This document shows, one piece after another, positions 1-8,516 of a stretch of DNA of 23,291 nt. The translations under genes were made by a program, and so were the position numbers. The notes below the pieces were generated by a model, which was given only the letters and a program-made list of their open reading frames with translations, had not been told where the DNA came from and did no database searches. Position 1 is the stretch's first letter; every line of letters starts with the position of its first letter. The DNA lies in the NCBI GenBank assembly GCA_902791885.1, contig CADAXO010000026.1, positions 1 to 23,291 of the forward strand, in the 5' to 3' direction. This DNA is from Oscillospiraceae bacterium. GTDB lineage: Bacteria > Bacillota_A > Clostridia > Saccharofermentanales > Saccharofermentanaceae.

Positions 1-2214
1 GATGTCGGAACCTGCATTCTTGATCTCTTCGTCAGCTGTAGCAACAACGATATCCTTAACGAACTTCAATTCCTTAACATCACCTACGAGAGGGATCATA
101 ATCTCAGGCTCGATGTTCCAGTCGGGGTGCTTAGCCTTAACGTTGATAGCAGCGCGGATAACAGCCTTTGTCTGCATCTTAGCGATCTCAGGATATGTAA
201 CTGAGAGACGGCATCCTCTGTGACCCATCATGGGGTTGAACTCATGGAGTGAAGAGATGATGTTCTTGATGTCAGCTACTGTCTTGTGCTTCTTGTTAGC
301 AAGCTTCTCGATCTCGATCTCTGTTGTGGGAACGAACTCGTGGAGCGGGGGATCCAGGAAACGGATAGTTACGGGATAACCCTCGAGAGCCTCATAGAGT
401 GCCTCGAAGTCGCTCTGCTGCATAGGAAGGATAATGTCGAGAGCTTCTTCTCTCTCCTCAACTGTCTCGGAGCAGATCATCTCACGGAATGCATCGATTC
501 TGCCCTCACCGAAGAACATGTGCTCTGTACGGCAAAGACCGATACCCTGTGCACCGAGCTCACGTGCCTTCTTGGCATCTGCGGGTGTATCAGCGTTAGT
601 ACGTACGCCCATTCTCTTGAACTCGTCAGCCCAAGCCATGATACGGCCGAAGTAACCGTTGTTGGGATCAGCGTCAACCTGAGGGATCGCACCGTCGTAG
701 ATGTTACCTGTGGAACCGTCGAGTGAGATGATGTCACCCTCGTGGAACTCCTTGCCTGCGAGTGTGAATCTCTTATTCTCCTCGTCCATTGCGATCTCGC
801 CGCAGCCGGATACGCAGCACTCACCCATACCTCTTGCAACTACTGCAGCGTGGGATGTCATACCGCCTCTTACTGTGAGGATACCCTCAGCGGACTTCAT
901 TCCGGAGATGTCCTCAGGAGATGTCTCGAGTCTTACGAGAACTACCTTCTCACCTCTGCTGTGCCACTCAACTGCATCTTCAGCTGTGAATACGATCTTA
1001 CCGCATGCAGCTCCGGGAGATGCACCGAGGCCCTTACCGATTGCCTCAGCAGCCTTCAAAGCTGCGGGATCGAACTGGGGATGGAGAAGTGTGTCGAGGT
1101 TTCTCGGATCGATCATTGCGACTGCTTCCTCAGGTGTTCTCATACCTTCGTCAACGAGGTCGCATGCGATCTTCATAGCAGCCTGAGCTGTTCTCTTACC
1201 GTTTCTTGTCTGGAGCATGTAGAGCTTACCCGCTTCAACAGTGAACTCCATGTCCTGCATGTCTCTGTAGTGGTTCTCAAGGATAGAGCAAACCTCAGTG
1301 AACTGCTTGAAGGCACCGGGGAACTTCTGCTCCATCTCGGAGATGTGCATAGGTGTTCTTACACCTGCAACAACGTCCTCACCCTGAGCGTTTGTAAGGA
1401 ACTCACCGAAAAGGCCCTTGTTACCTGTAGCAGGGTCTCTCGTGAAAGCAACACCTGTACCGCAGTCGTCACCCATGTTACCGAAAGCCATGGACTGAAC
1501 GTTAACTGCCGTACCCCATGAATAAGGGATATCGTTGTCTCTTCTGTAGATATTTGCACGGGGATTGTCCCATGAACGGAAAACAGCCTTGATAGCACCC
1601 ATGAGCTGTTCCTTAGGATCTGTCGGGAAGTCAGAACCGATCTTAGCCTTATACTCGGCCTTGAACTGATTAGCGAGCTCCTGGAGGTCTCCTGCTGTAA
1701 GGTCAACGTCCTGTGTAACCTTACGTGAAGCCTTCATCTTATCGATAAGCTCTTCGAAGTACTTCTTACCTACTTCCATAACTACGTCGGAATACATCTG
1801 GATGAATCTTCTGTAGCAGTCCCATGCCCATCTCGGGTTGCCGGACTTCTTAGCGATAACGCCTACAACGTCCTCGTTAAGACCAAGGTTAAGGATTGTA
1901 TCCATCATTCCGGGCATTGAAGCTCTGGCACCGGATCTTACTGATACAAGGAGAGGATTCTCGAGGTCACCGAACTTCTTGCCGGTAATCTCCTCAAGCT
2001 TTGTTATATACTCCATTATCTCTGCCTGGATCTCGTCATTGATCTGGCGACCGTCCTCGTAATACTGCGTACAAGCCTCGGTTGAGATCGTGAAGCCCTG
2101 AGGAACAGGAAGTCCCAGGTTTGTCATCTCGGCAAGGTTCGCACCCTTACCACCAAGCAGTTCGCGCATGTTTCCGTTGCCCTCGGAAAACAGATAAATG
2201 TACTTTTTAGCCAT
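1..2214 (-). CDS. ppdK: Pyruvate, phosphate dikinase (C-terminal part beyond the window)
   Basis: Interconverts pyruvate, ATP and phosphate with phosphoenolpyruvate, AMP and pyrophosphate in the cytoplasm. In anaerobic Clostridia it commonly works in PPi-linked glycolysis or gluconeogenesis. The frame is open for 738 codons from ATG at 2214 to the window edge. The protein begins MAKKYIYLFSEGN and has the N-terminal nucleotide-binding segment GGKGANLAEM. The phosphohistidine motif TSHAAVVARGMG places the swivelling-domain histidine at residue 455, the same number as in the well-studied Clostridium symbiosum enzyme, so nothing is missing up to there. The PEP-binding barrel follows (for example GLCRTEHMFF). 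The family is about 875 residues, so about 135 C-terminal residues, including the catalytic cysteine, lie outside. A GAAAGG-type ribosome site precedes the ATG. The gap to glyS is 64 bases; I saw no convincing promoter or strong terminator in it, so ppdK may be co-transcribed with glyS. Confidence 0.97.
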   Translation of the reverse strand, partial: MAKKYIYLFSEGNGNMRELLGGKGANLAEMTNLGLPVPQGFTISTEACTQYYEDGRQINDEIQAEIMEYITKLEEITGKKFGDLENPLLVSVRSGARASMPGMMDTILNLGLNEDVVGVIAKKSGNPRWAWDCYRRFIQMYSDVVMEVGKKYFEELIDKMKASRKVTQDVDLTAGDLQELANQFKAEYKAKIGSDFPTDPKEQLMGAIKAVFRSWDNPRANIYRRDNDIPYSWGTAVNVQSMAFGNMGDDCGTGVAFTRDPATGNKGLFGEFLTNAQGEDVVAGVRTPMHISEMEQKFPGAFKQFTEVCSILENHYRDMQDMEFTVEAGKLYMLQTRNGKRTAQAAMKIACDLVDEGMRTPEEAVAMIDPRNLDTLLHPQFDPAALKAAEAIGKGLGASPGAACGKIVFTAEDAVEWHSRGEKVVLVRLETSPEDISGMKSAEGILTVRGGMTSHAAVVARGMGECCVSGCGEIAMDEENKRFTLAGKEFHEGDIISLDGSTGNIYDGAIPQVDADPNNGYFGRIMAWADEFKRMGVRTNADTPADAKKARELGAQGIGLCRTEHMFFGEGRIDAFREMICSETVEEREEALDIILPMQQSDFEALYEALEGYPVTIRFLDPPLHEFVPTTEIEIEKLANKKHKTVADIKNIISSLHEFNPMMGHRGCRLSVTYPEIAKMQTKAVIRAAINVKAKHPDWNIEPEIMIPLVGDVKELKFVKDIVVATADEEIKNAGSDI

Positions 2215-2278
2215 TTAATGTGCCCGCCTTTCTACATTCAAGATAGTTGTTATTTCTAAGCCTCCCCGGCTAATGAAA

Positions 2279-3570
2279 TCAGAAATCAAATTTGCCCTCA
2301 AAGAATTCGGCTACCTTATCGATAGGGAATCTTATGTTGCCGGGCTCGTATTCGATGTTCTTCATCGAATCTCTTTCTCTAATGGTAACACAATTGTCGT
2401 TCTCGGAATCGAAGTCGTATACAACACAGTAAGGTGTACCGATCTCATCCTGTCTTCTGTAGCGCTTACCGATGCTCTGACGGTCATCGAGTTCGCACAT
2501 GTACTTCTTGCTGAGCTGCTCGAACAAAGGCATAACCTTATCCGTGAGCTTAGCTGACAGAGGAAGGATACCGACCTTGATAGGTGCGAGGAACGGATGG
2601 AAATGCATAACATTTCTAACGTCGCCGCCCTCAAGCTGCTCCTCTTCGAAAGCGGAACACAGGAATGCGAGTGTTACACGGTCTGCACCGAGCGAAGGCT
2701 CGATAACATAAGGAATGTACTTCTCGTTCTTTACGGGATCGAAGTAACGCAGATCCTGCTTAGAGAACTCCATATGCTGCTTAAGGTCGTAATCCGTACG
2801 GTCAGCGATACCCCAGAGTTCGCCCCAGTCTGTGAAAGGGAAAGCGAACTCGAAGTCTGTTGTTGCTCTCGAATAGAAAGCAAGCTCTTCCTTGGAGTGG
2901 TCTCTTGTACGGAGCTCCTCTTCCTTGATGCCCAAAGAAGTGAGCCAGTTCTTACAGAAGCTCTTCCAGTAGTCAAACCACTCGAGGTCGGTACCGGGCT
3001 CGCAGAAGAACTCAAGCTCCATCTGCTCGAACTCACGTGTACGGAAGATGAAGTTACCGGGTGTGATCTCGTTACGGAATGACTTACCGCGACGAAAGTC
3101 TTGAACATGAGGTTGAACTTTCTTATATCTGTGAAATTGTGGCCGCCGCATACGGGACAAGGGATATTCTTCTCTCTGATGTAAGCGACGAGATCGTCAG
3201 GCTCCATACCTTCAACGGATACGTCGGTTACATTGTTCTCCTTGTTCCAGTCCTCAACGAGGTTGTCGGCTCTCTGTCTTGCCTTGCACTGCTTGCAGTC
3301 GATCAAAGGATCGGAGAAACCGCCTACGTGGCCGGATGCTTCCCATGTTCTGGGGTTCATGATGATGGCAGCGTCGAGACCTACGTTATAAGGGCTCTCC
3401 TGAACGAACTTCTTCCACCATGCTGCCTTTACGTTGTTCTTAAGCTGTACTCCGAGCGGGCCGTAGTCCCATGAGTTTGCAAGTCCGCCGTAGATGTCGG
3501 AACCCGGGAATACAAAACCTCTTGTCTTGGCAAGGGATACGATCTTGTCCATCTTTTCTGAATTAGACAT
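2279..3570 (-). pseudogene. glyS: Glycyl-tRNA synthetase, homodimer type, with internal deletion and frameshift
   Basis: This class II aminoacyl-tRNA synthetase charges tRNA-Gly and is normally essential. The N-terminal half reads from ATG at 3570 ([20 protein letters not shown], then [19 protein letters not shown]). It includes the zinc-like cysteine pairs CKQC and CPVC and runs to FNLMFKTF. The C-terminal half lies in another frame and resumes at [13 protein letters not shown] with motif 2 ([13 protein letters not shown]), ending FEGKFDF at 2279. Only 5 bases (about 3098-3102) separate the two halves, where the family has about 43 residues including the conserved LRPETAQG segment of the active site. 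The net loss is therefore about 124 bases, which also shifts the frame. An intact frame exists on each side, and both halves are highly conserved, so the lesion is recent or artificial. It sits 14 bases downstream of rpoZ, with AAGGAG upstream. I call it a pseudogene as written, but an assembly error is a serious alternative. Confidence 0.9.
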
Positions 3571-3584
3571 TTACCTGACGCTCC

Positions 3585-4010
3585 TTACTCTTCGACTGTC
3601 TCAACAGCTTCAGCATTCTCTTCAACAAACTCTTCTGACTCTGTCAGGATCGGAACCTCGACGGGAGCAGCAGCCTGTGTCTCTTCTGCATAGACCATAT
3701 CTGCAGCCTGAGCGTCTCTTCTGAACATCTCCTTCTGCTCTCTGGCCTTCTTCTCAGCCTCAATGGCAAGTCTTGCTTCTCTTGTGAGAGGTACTGTGTA
3801 AGCGTCCTTAGGGAGGTTGCCCTTAACGCCTACGACCTTGTCCTCGAGGATCTCTCTGCATGCAAGAGATACAGCGTTGTCTGCCTGATCGGGGATCATA
3901 GGCTGTGCGCCTTCAACGATCTGGCTTGCTCTCTTACTAACGAGAACCGCAAGCTCATAAGCACAGCTTGCCTTGGGTAATAAAGCTTCAAGTGTGGGAT
4001 CTGTCAACAT
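3585..4010 (-). CDS. rpoZ: DNA-directed RNA polymerase omega subunit
   Basis: Omega helps assemble and stabilise the RNA polymerase core by holding the beta-prime subunit. The first 60 or so residues match the family: MLTDPTLEALLPKASCAYEL, then the helix AVLVSKRASQIVEG and later NAVSLACREI, which corresponds to the usual kaI.Ei segment. Identification is strengthened by position: it starts 4 bases after the gmk stop, as in many Firmicutes. The ribosome site GGAAGGA lies inside the end of gmk, so translation is probably coupled. The protein is 141 residues, longer than the usual 65 to 95. The extra length is a lysine/arginine-rich helix (about 78-98) followed by an acidic, Ala/Glu/Val-rich tail (about 100-141) that looks disordered. 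The omega core itself is short and divergent, so the call depends partly on synteny. Confidence 0.88.
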   Translation of the reverse strand: MLTDPTLEALLPKASCAYELAVLVSKRASQIVEGAQPMIPDQADNAVSLACREILEDKVVGVKGNLPKDAYTVPLTREARLAIEAEKKAREQKEMFRRDAQAADMVYAEETQAAAPVEVPILTESEEFVEENAEAVETVEE

Positions 4011-4014
4011 TTCT

Positions 4015-4641
4015 TCAATTTCCTTCCATTTCTTTATTTACTTTTAAAACATCTTCCAAAAGATCCGCATTACGTGCACATCTGCACTTCTCAGCAGTGA
4101 TGATCGACATTATCTTGTTAACGGCATCATCGAGGTTATCGTTAACAACGACATAATCGAAGTGGCCTACATAGTTTGTCTCCTGTCTTGCCATCTCGAG
4201 TCTTGCCTCGATGGATTCGTCAGTATCCGTTCCTCTTCCGCGGAGTCTGTTCTCGAGCTCCTCGTAAGAAGGTGCAAGGAGGAAGATCGTTACGCTCTGT
4301 TCGAAGTTCTCCTTAAGAGCGAGGCTTCCTGCGATAGTGAGATCGAGGAGAACATCGGTTCCTCCCTCACTCATCTCCTGCAAAGCGATCGTGGGTGTTC
4401 CGTAGAAGTTGCCGACGAACTCGTCGTACTCGATGATCTCGCCTTCCTCTACCATCTTCGTGAACTCTTCCTTGGACTTAAAGTAGTAGTCTACACCGTC
4501 CTTCTCACCCTCTCTGGGTTCTCTTGTCGTAACAGAGATGGATGATCCGAATGAGGGATCCAGTTCCTTAAGCTTTGCCAATACTGAGCCTTTGCCTGTA
4601 CCGGAAGGGCCGGAAACAGAAATCAATAATCCTTTTGCCAT
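4015..4641 (-). CDS. gmk: Guanylate kinase
   Basis: Phosphorylates GMP (and dGMP) to GDP with ATP, an essential step in purine nucleotide supply. The 208-residue product is of normal family length. The P-loop GPSGTGKGSV is at residues 11-20, and the GMP-binding region follows with SVTTREPREGEKDGVDYYF and the IEYDEFVGNFYGTP segment. The lid region contains RLRGRGTDTDESIEARL. I chose ATG at 4641 because GGAGG lies seven bases upstream; a TTG six bases earlier would sit too close to that site. The start overlaps the region of the remA stop (4644-4646), which implies coupled translation in the yicC-remA-gmk-rpoZ operon. Confidence 0.97.
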   Translation of the reverse strand: MAKGLLISVSGPSGTGKGSVLAKLKELDPSFGSSISVTTREPREGEKDGVDYYFKSKEEFTKMVEEGEIIEYDEFVGNFYGTPTIALQEMSEGGTDVLLDLTIAGSLALKENFEQSVTIFLLAPSYEELENRLRGRGTDTDESIEARLEMARQETNYVGHFDYVVVNDNLDDAVNKIMSIITAEKCRCARNADLLEDVLKVNKEMEGN

Positions 4642-4643
4642 GA

Positions 4644-4877
4644 TCAATCCTCCAGATTCTTTCTTATGACCGCTACCTCAAGAGCGCTGGTCACAATATG
4701 ATCACTGTCCATTATCAGGACACTTCTGCATTTCTTACCCGCACAACAGTCGACCAACATCGCCCTGTCACGTGCCTCCTGCATCATTCGCCTAATAGGA
4801 GCCGAATCAGCTGATGCAACGGCAAGAACTCTCGATGCCGCTGCGATATTGCCTCCCCCTATATCAGCAAATCTCAT
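4644..4877 (-). CDS. remA: RemA-like / DUF370 regulatory protein
   Basis: A 77-residue protein of the DUF370 family. In Bacillus subtilis RemA is a DNA-binding activator of biofilm matrix genes that forms ring-like oligomers. Family hallmarks are visible: the N-terminal IGGGNIAAASRV, the central SADSAPIRRMMQEARDR, and the C-terminal block SVLIMDSDHIVTSAL. Arg16 and Pro27 align with B. subtilis Arg18 and Pro29, both reported as important there. The yicC-DUF370-gmk-rpoZ order is conserved in Firmicutes and supports the call. The ATG at 4877 follows a GAAGAAGG-like site between the yicC stop and this gene. Outside Bacillus the role is not well established, so a matrix-gene function is inference. 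The first glycine-rich motif reads GGGN where RemA has GFGN. Confidence 0.93.
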   Translation of the reverse strand: MRFADIGGGNIAAASRVLAVASADSAPIRRMMQEARDRAMLVDCCAGKKCRSVLIMDSDHIVTSALEVAVIRKNLED

Positions 4878-4896
4878 TCGTTACTGCCTTCTTCGA

Positions 4897-5784
4897 TCAG
4901 ACCAGATTCTGAATCTGCTCTCTCATCTCTTCGATGATGTTCTTCATCAGAAGGACTCTGTTGGTGATCTCAAGGTCATTGGCCTTGGATCCGATAGTAT
5001 TAGTCTCACGGTTGATCTCCTGAATGAGGAAATCCATCTTCTTGCCGATGGAATCATCCACCGCGAGTATCCTCTTACCCTGTGAGAAGTGGCTTGAGAG
5101 TCTCTTCAGTTCCTCGTCGATCGCACACTTATCGGCGAATACGGCAACCTCGGCCGTGATCCTCGCCTCGTCGTAGAACGCCTTGCTGTTATCGGCAAGA
5201 AGCTCGTCGATCCTGTCGGAGAGTCTGACCTTATACTCCTCAACAACCTTGGGAGCGCGGTCTTCGATCTCGCATCTTATCTTCTCAAGGGAATTGATCT
5301 TATCGATGATATCGGATACGAGGTTGGCACCCTCAGCGCTTCTCATATCCTGCATTCCTTCCAAAGCTTCCTTAACTGTCTGCTCAAGCTCGGAATAAAC
5401 TGTCTCCTCGTCGATCTCCTTCTGCTTCGTGGACAATACGTCGGGGAATACTGCAAGTCTTGATGCGTTAACGTCATCAGCTCTTCCCGTAAGAGCAGCG
5501 ATACTGGAGACCGCTTCGGAATAAGCCTTAACCAGGCCCTGGTTGACCACTACTTCGGAGGATCCTTCCGAATCGTCCTCGTAGCTAATGAACATATCGA
5601 CCTTGCCTCTTACGAGGGTGTCTGATACAAGCTTTCTTAATGAGGCATCGGCGAAATTGAACAACTTAGGCATTCTTATGTTGATATCACAGAAACGGCT
5701 GTTAACCGACTTGATCTCGACAGAATAACGTCTGGTGTCAAAAACCTGCTCGCCTCTTCCGAAGCCTGTCATACTGTGCGCCAT
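4897..5784 (-). CDS. yicC: YicC/YloC family endoribonuclease
   Basis: A 295-residue cytoplasmic protein of the YicC family (YloC in Bacillus). Members have been described as endoribonucleases that affect small-RNA and mRNA stability. The signature start MAHSMTGFGRGE is present, followed by the N-terminal domain (SVEIKSVNSRFCDINIRMP), a long helical middle, and the C-terminal DUF1732 region with KRILAVDDSIGKKMDFLIQE and REINRETNTIGSKANDLEI. The length equals the family norm. The GGGAGG ribosome site is five or six bases before the ATG at 5784. It is the first gene of the operon continuing into remA, gmk and rpoZ. The predicted leader contains a strong hairpin (5815-5852), described separately. 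Confidence 0.96.
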   Translation of the reverse strand: MAHSMTGFGRGEQVFDTRRYSVEIKSVNSRFCDINIRMPKLFNFADASLRKLVSDTLVRGKVDMFISYEDDSEGSSEVVVNQGLVKAYSEAVSSIAALTGRADDVNASRLAVFPDVLSTKQKEIDEETVYSELEQTVKEALEGMQDMRSAEGANLVSDIIDKINSLEKIRCEIEDRAPKVVEEYKVRLSDRIDELLADNSKAFYDEARITAEVAVFADKCAIDEELKRLSSHFSQGKRILAVDDSIGKKMDFLIQEINRETNTIGSKANDLEITNRVLLMKNIIEEMREQIQNLV

Positions 5785-5814
5785 AAAAGCCTCCCAAGTT
5801 TCAAAAGATGAAAA

Positions 5815-5852
5815 GAGCCTGCACCGAAGCTATTACTTCGGCAAACAGGCTC
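5815..5852 (-). terminator. Strong hairpin: terminator of the uvrC operon or attenuator in the yicC leader
   Basis: The inverted repeat GAGCCTG ... CAGGCTC encloses a second stem CCGAAG/CTTCGG with a short loop. Read on the minus strand the stem is followed by TTTTCATCTTTT. It lies 58 bases past the metallophosphoesterase stop, so it can terminate that operon. A promoter-like sequence (5869-5898) lies upstream of it in the direction of transcription, so a transcript started there would carry the hairpin before yicC. Which role dominates cannot be read from sequence. Confidence 0.75.
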
Positions 5853-5868
5853 GTTCTCCCGTTTTTTA

Positions 5869-5898
5869 ATTATATATCAGAGGGGGTCGAAATGGCAA
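5869..5898 (-). promoter_or_regulatory. Predicted sigma-A-type promoter for the yicC operon
   Basis: On the minus strand TTGCCA (5893-5898) and TATAAT (5869-5874) are separated by 18 bases. An overlapping TATATA would give a spacer of 16. The -35 box begins just past the stop codon of the metallophosphoesterase gene (5910-5912). Transcription would begin near 5862, about 10 bases before the hairpin at 5852-5815. Confidence 0.6.
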
Positions 5899-5909
5899 TA
5901 AAAAATATT

Positions 5910-6623
5910 TTACAAAACCCGCAAAGGCCTGTATTTTAAGTAGTCCGCGGCTACACAAAAATATTTTGTACCGTTCTTTTCGCCCTCATAGATCTGCGCG
6001 TGGGCACGCCCGTGAAGGTGGCCGTAAAGACATATGTCTACCGTGCCGCTTCCTTCGATCAGATCGGAGAAGTCCGTAGGGGCTCCGTTTCTGCCGCAGG
6101 GAGGGAAATGGATCATCATTATGTGCGGAAGTTTATGCTCCGGATCCGCCTGCTCGAGGCTTCCGATGCAAAGCTTTATCCTCTCGAGTTCCCTGTTATG
6201 GATCTTGATGTCCTCCGCCGTCACACCGTCGTCCTCGAGCCTTTTCCAGCCGCGGGTTCCGGTGATCACCGCATTCTGTGCGACGTAAGCGTCGTTTTTG
6301 ATGATAGTGATGCTCTTGATGCCCTTCTCCTCAAGCGTCTTTCTCATCTTCGAAGCCGTTCCCCACCAGTAGTCGTGGTTGCCTCTTACGATGAGCTTTT
6401 TGCCCGGGAGCGACTCTATGAAGCTGAAGTCCTTATCGGCCTCCTCAAGGTATGTAGCCCATGATAGGTCCCCCGGCATCAGGAAAAGATCGTCATCGGA
6501 CACGACCGACGCGTTCTCCTTAATGCGGTTCATGTAATCCTTCCAGGCATCCCCGAAGACCTCCATGGTCTTCTCGGGATTATCGAGAGCAAGATGAAGA
6601 TCGGCCATGGCATATATATTCAT
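5910..6623 (-). CDS. Calcineurin-like metallophosphoesterase
   Basis: A 237-residue cytoplasmic protein with no signal peptide. All metal-binding motifs of the metallophosphoesterase fold are visible in order: D-x-H at residues 8-10 (ADLH), GD at 51-52, GNHD at 81-84, a histidine in MIHFPP, and GHLHG near the C terminus. Members bind two metal ions and hydrolyse phosphomono- or diesters; the substrate here is unknown. Its start codon overlaps the uvrC stop by four bases (ATGA), so it is translationally coupled to uvrC and is the last gene of the HPr-like/uvrC operon. A role in nucleotide or nucleic-acid metabolism would fit that position but is inference. Confidence 0.93.
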   Translation of the reverse strand: MNIYAMADLHLALDNPEKTMEVFGDAWKDYMNRIKENASVVSDDDLFLMPGDLSWATYLEEADKDFSFIESLPGKKLIVRGNHDYWWGTASKMRKTLEEKGIKSITIIKNDAYVAQNAVITGTRGWKRLEDDGVTAEDIKIHNRELERIKLCIGSLEQADPEHKLPHIMMIHFPPCGRNGAPTDFSDLIEGSGTVDICLYGHLHGRAHAQIYEGEKNGTKYFCVAADYLKYRPLRVL

Positions 6624-8503
6624 GTCTCTTCCTCCTCATCTTCATGGAAATAATCATATATCATCTTAGCATCCGCCGCACTTATTCCCTTAATCTCGGA
6701 AAGCTTCGCTATGTCAGCTTCCTCCACGGCCTTGATGGAACCCAGGGCAGCAAGAAGACTCCTTCTTTTGGCGGGACCGATGCCCTTTATGTTCTCGAGC
6801 TTATAGCGGATATTTCTCTTCTTACTAAGCTTCTTCTGGTACGTTATCGCGTAGCGGTGAACTTCGTTCTGGACCGCAGACAGGAACCTAAGGAGCACCA
6901 CGTCATCATCCGAAGGCTCCGACCTGTCGAGCATATGCTCGGTGCCGTCCTCGAAGACAATTCCGGCGGTCCTGTGCCTGCTGTTCTTGACCATTCCGAT
7001 CATATAGATCTCACGGTCTAGATCCAAAGATCTTACGACAGATGCGACTGCCGAGAGCTGCCCCTTGCCGCCGTCGACGAGGATAATATCAGGATATGCG
7101 AAGCCGTCCTTCTCATCGTGCGCGAACCTTCTTGTAAGCGTCTCCCTCATCGATGCGAAGTCGTCCTGAGTCTCCACCGTCTTCATCTTGAATAACCTGT
7201 ACGACTGCCTGTCGGGACGTCCGTCCTTGAAGACGACCATGCCCGAACATATATCGTCGTTTCCGAGGTTACTTATATCGTAAGACTCCGCCCTGTGAAG
7301 AGAGTTCTCGGGGATCGACAGGAGCTTTTCGAGAAGTCTCATGCCCATGGCAGGATCGGCTTCCGCGCCGCCGCCCCTTAAGATACGTCTTACCATCATC
7401 TCCTGCGCATTAAGCGAAGCCATCTTGAGAAGGTCGTTCATCTCGCCTCTCTCGGGAGTGTAGACACGGACCTTTCGCCCCGCCTCCGATGACAGGAATT
7501 CCGACAGAAGATCCTTGTCCTCCTCTTCGTCCAGCGAAGGCACGAGCACTATGGGAGGAATATTGCCGCACCCGGGGTAATACTGCGTGATAAATCCCGT
7601 AATGATCTCGCTTACCGACCCCAGGTCCCCCTTCATGAAATATGTCGACGAACCGACGATGCGGCCAGACCTTAACTCGAGCTTTCGAACGCAGGTCTCG
7701 CCCGCCTGTGAGTAGATCCCGACAGCATCGACATCACGCTCTATCTTTTGGAACACGCGCTGTCCCTCGGTGATGCCGTTAAGCGCCGCAAGCCTGTCGC
7801 GAAGGACCGCCGCGCGCTCGAAGTCAAGGTTCTCGGAAGCCTCCTCCATCTGCTCTGTCAGAGTCTTCTTTATTCCGTCGTAACGGCCCTCGAAGAAAGC
7901 GACGATATCGAAGATCATCTTCCTGTATTCCTCTGCGGACACGCTGCCGCTGCAGGGCGCCATGCACTTTCCTATGTGGTAGTTAAGGCACGGTCTTTCC
8001 TTGCCGATATCTCTCGGGAACACCTTCCTGCACCGCTTCAGCGGGAAGATCTCTTCTATGGTCTTCATCGTGTTGTAAAGGTCCCCGTTCATGTACGGGC
8101 CGAAGTATCTGGCACCTACTTTCCGCGCTTTCTCGTCAGGGCGAAAAGCCTTAAACACGCGGGGGTATTCCTCGTTCAAAGTTATACATGCATAGGGGTA
8201 GGATTTGTCGTCGCGAAGTAGGATGTTATACTGCGGCATGTGACGCTTGATGAGGTTCGCTTCAAGAAGGAGCGCCTCGGCTTCTGTGCCCACCACGACA
8301 TACTCGAAGTCTGCCACATGCGATACCATCGCCGCGACCTTGGGATGGGAGATGTGTCCGCCTCCGAAGTAGGACCTTAATCTGTTTCTAAGCTTCTTCG
8401 CTTTGCCGACATAAATAACAGATCCCGAAGCATCCTTCATCAGGTATACTCCGGGACTTAAAGGTACTGTATCAAGTCTTGCGTCAAATTTATTTCCGCT
8501 CAT
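6620..8503 (-). CDS. uvrC: Excinuclease ABC subunit C
   Basis: The nuclease of UvrABC nucleotide excision repair, which makes both incisions around a lesion. The 627-residue length is normal. The GIY-YIG domain is at the N terminus (PGVYLMKDASGSVIYVGKAKKLRNRLRSYF region, about 17-46). A cysteine cluster follows (CRKVFP, CLNYHIGKCMAPC). A UVR motif that binds UvrB lies near 215-240, and the RNase H-like second nuclease contains SYDISNLG and ILVDGGKGQL. The C-terminal helix-hairpin-helix pair includes IKGIGPAKRRSLLAALGS and IKGISAADAKMI. The ATG at 8503 is 13 bases after the stop of the HPr-like gene, with AGAGGT before it. Confidence 0.98.
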   Translation of the reverse strand: MSGNKFDARLDTVPLSPGVYLMKDASGSVIYVGKAKKLRNRLRSYFGGGHISHPKVAAMVSHVADFEYVVVGTEAEALLLEANLIKRHMPQYNILLRDDKSYPYACITLNEEYPRVFKAFRPDEKARKVGARYFGPYMNGDLYNTMKTIEEIFPLKRCRKVFPRDIGKERPCLNYHIGKCMAPCSGSVSAEEYRKMIFDIVAFFEGRYDGIKKTLTEQMEEASENLDFERAAVLRDRLAALNGITEGQRVFQKIERDVDAVGIYSQAGETCVRKLELRSGRIVGSSTYFMKGDLGSVSEIITGFITQYYPGCGNIPPIVLVPSLDEEEDKDLLSEFLSSEAGRKVRVYTPERGEMNDLLKMASLNAQEMMVRRILRGGGAEADPAMGMRLLEKLLSIPENSLHRAESYDISNLGNDDICSGMVVFKDGRPDRQSYRLFKMKTVETQDDFASMRETLTRRFAHDEKDGFAYPDIILVDGGKGQLSAVASVVRSLDLDREIYMIGMVKNSRHRTAGIVFEDGTEHMLDRSEPSDDDVVLLRFLSAVQNEVHRYAITYQKKLSKKRNIRYKLENIKGIGPAKRRSLLAALGSIKAVEEADIAKLSEIKGISAADAKMIYDYFHEDEEEET

Positions 8504-8516
8504 TACCTCTTCATCG

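Noticed and set aside
742..1521. Long plus-strand open frame (259 codons) opposite ppdK, and similar plus-strand frames opposite carB, uvrC and fhs.
   Set aside because: Their products are compositionally odd and match no family, while the minus-strand frames encode well-conserved enzymes. They reflect codon bias on the opposite strand.
2254..2278. Short AGCC/GGCT repeat after glyS as a terminator.
   Set aside because: Only four base pairs and no T-run follow; too weak to annotate.
3080..3110. Programmed ribosomal frameshift joining the two glyS frames.
   Set aside because: There is no slippery heptamer, and a shift would still leave out about 43 conserved active-site residues.
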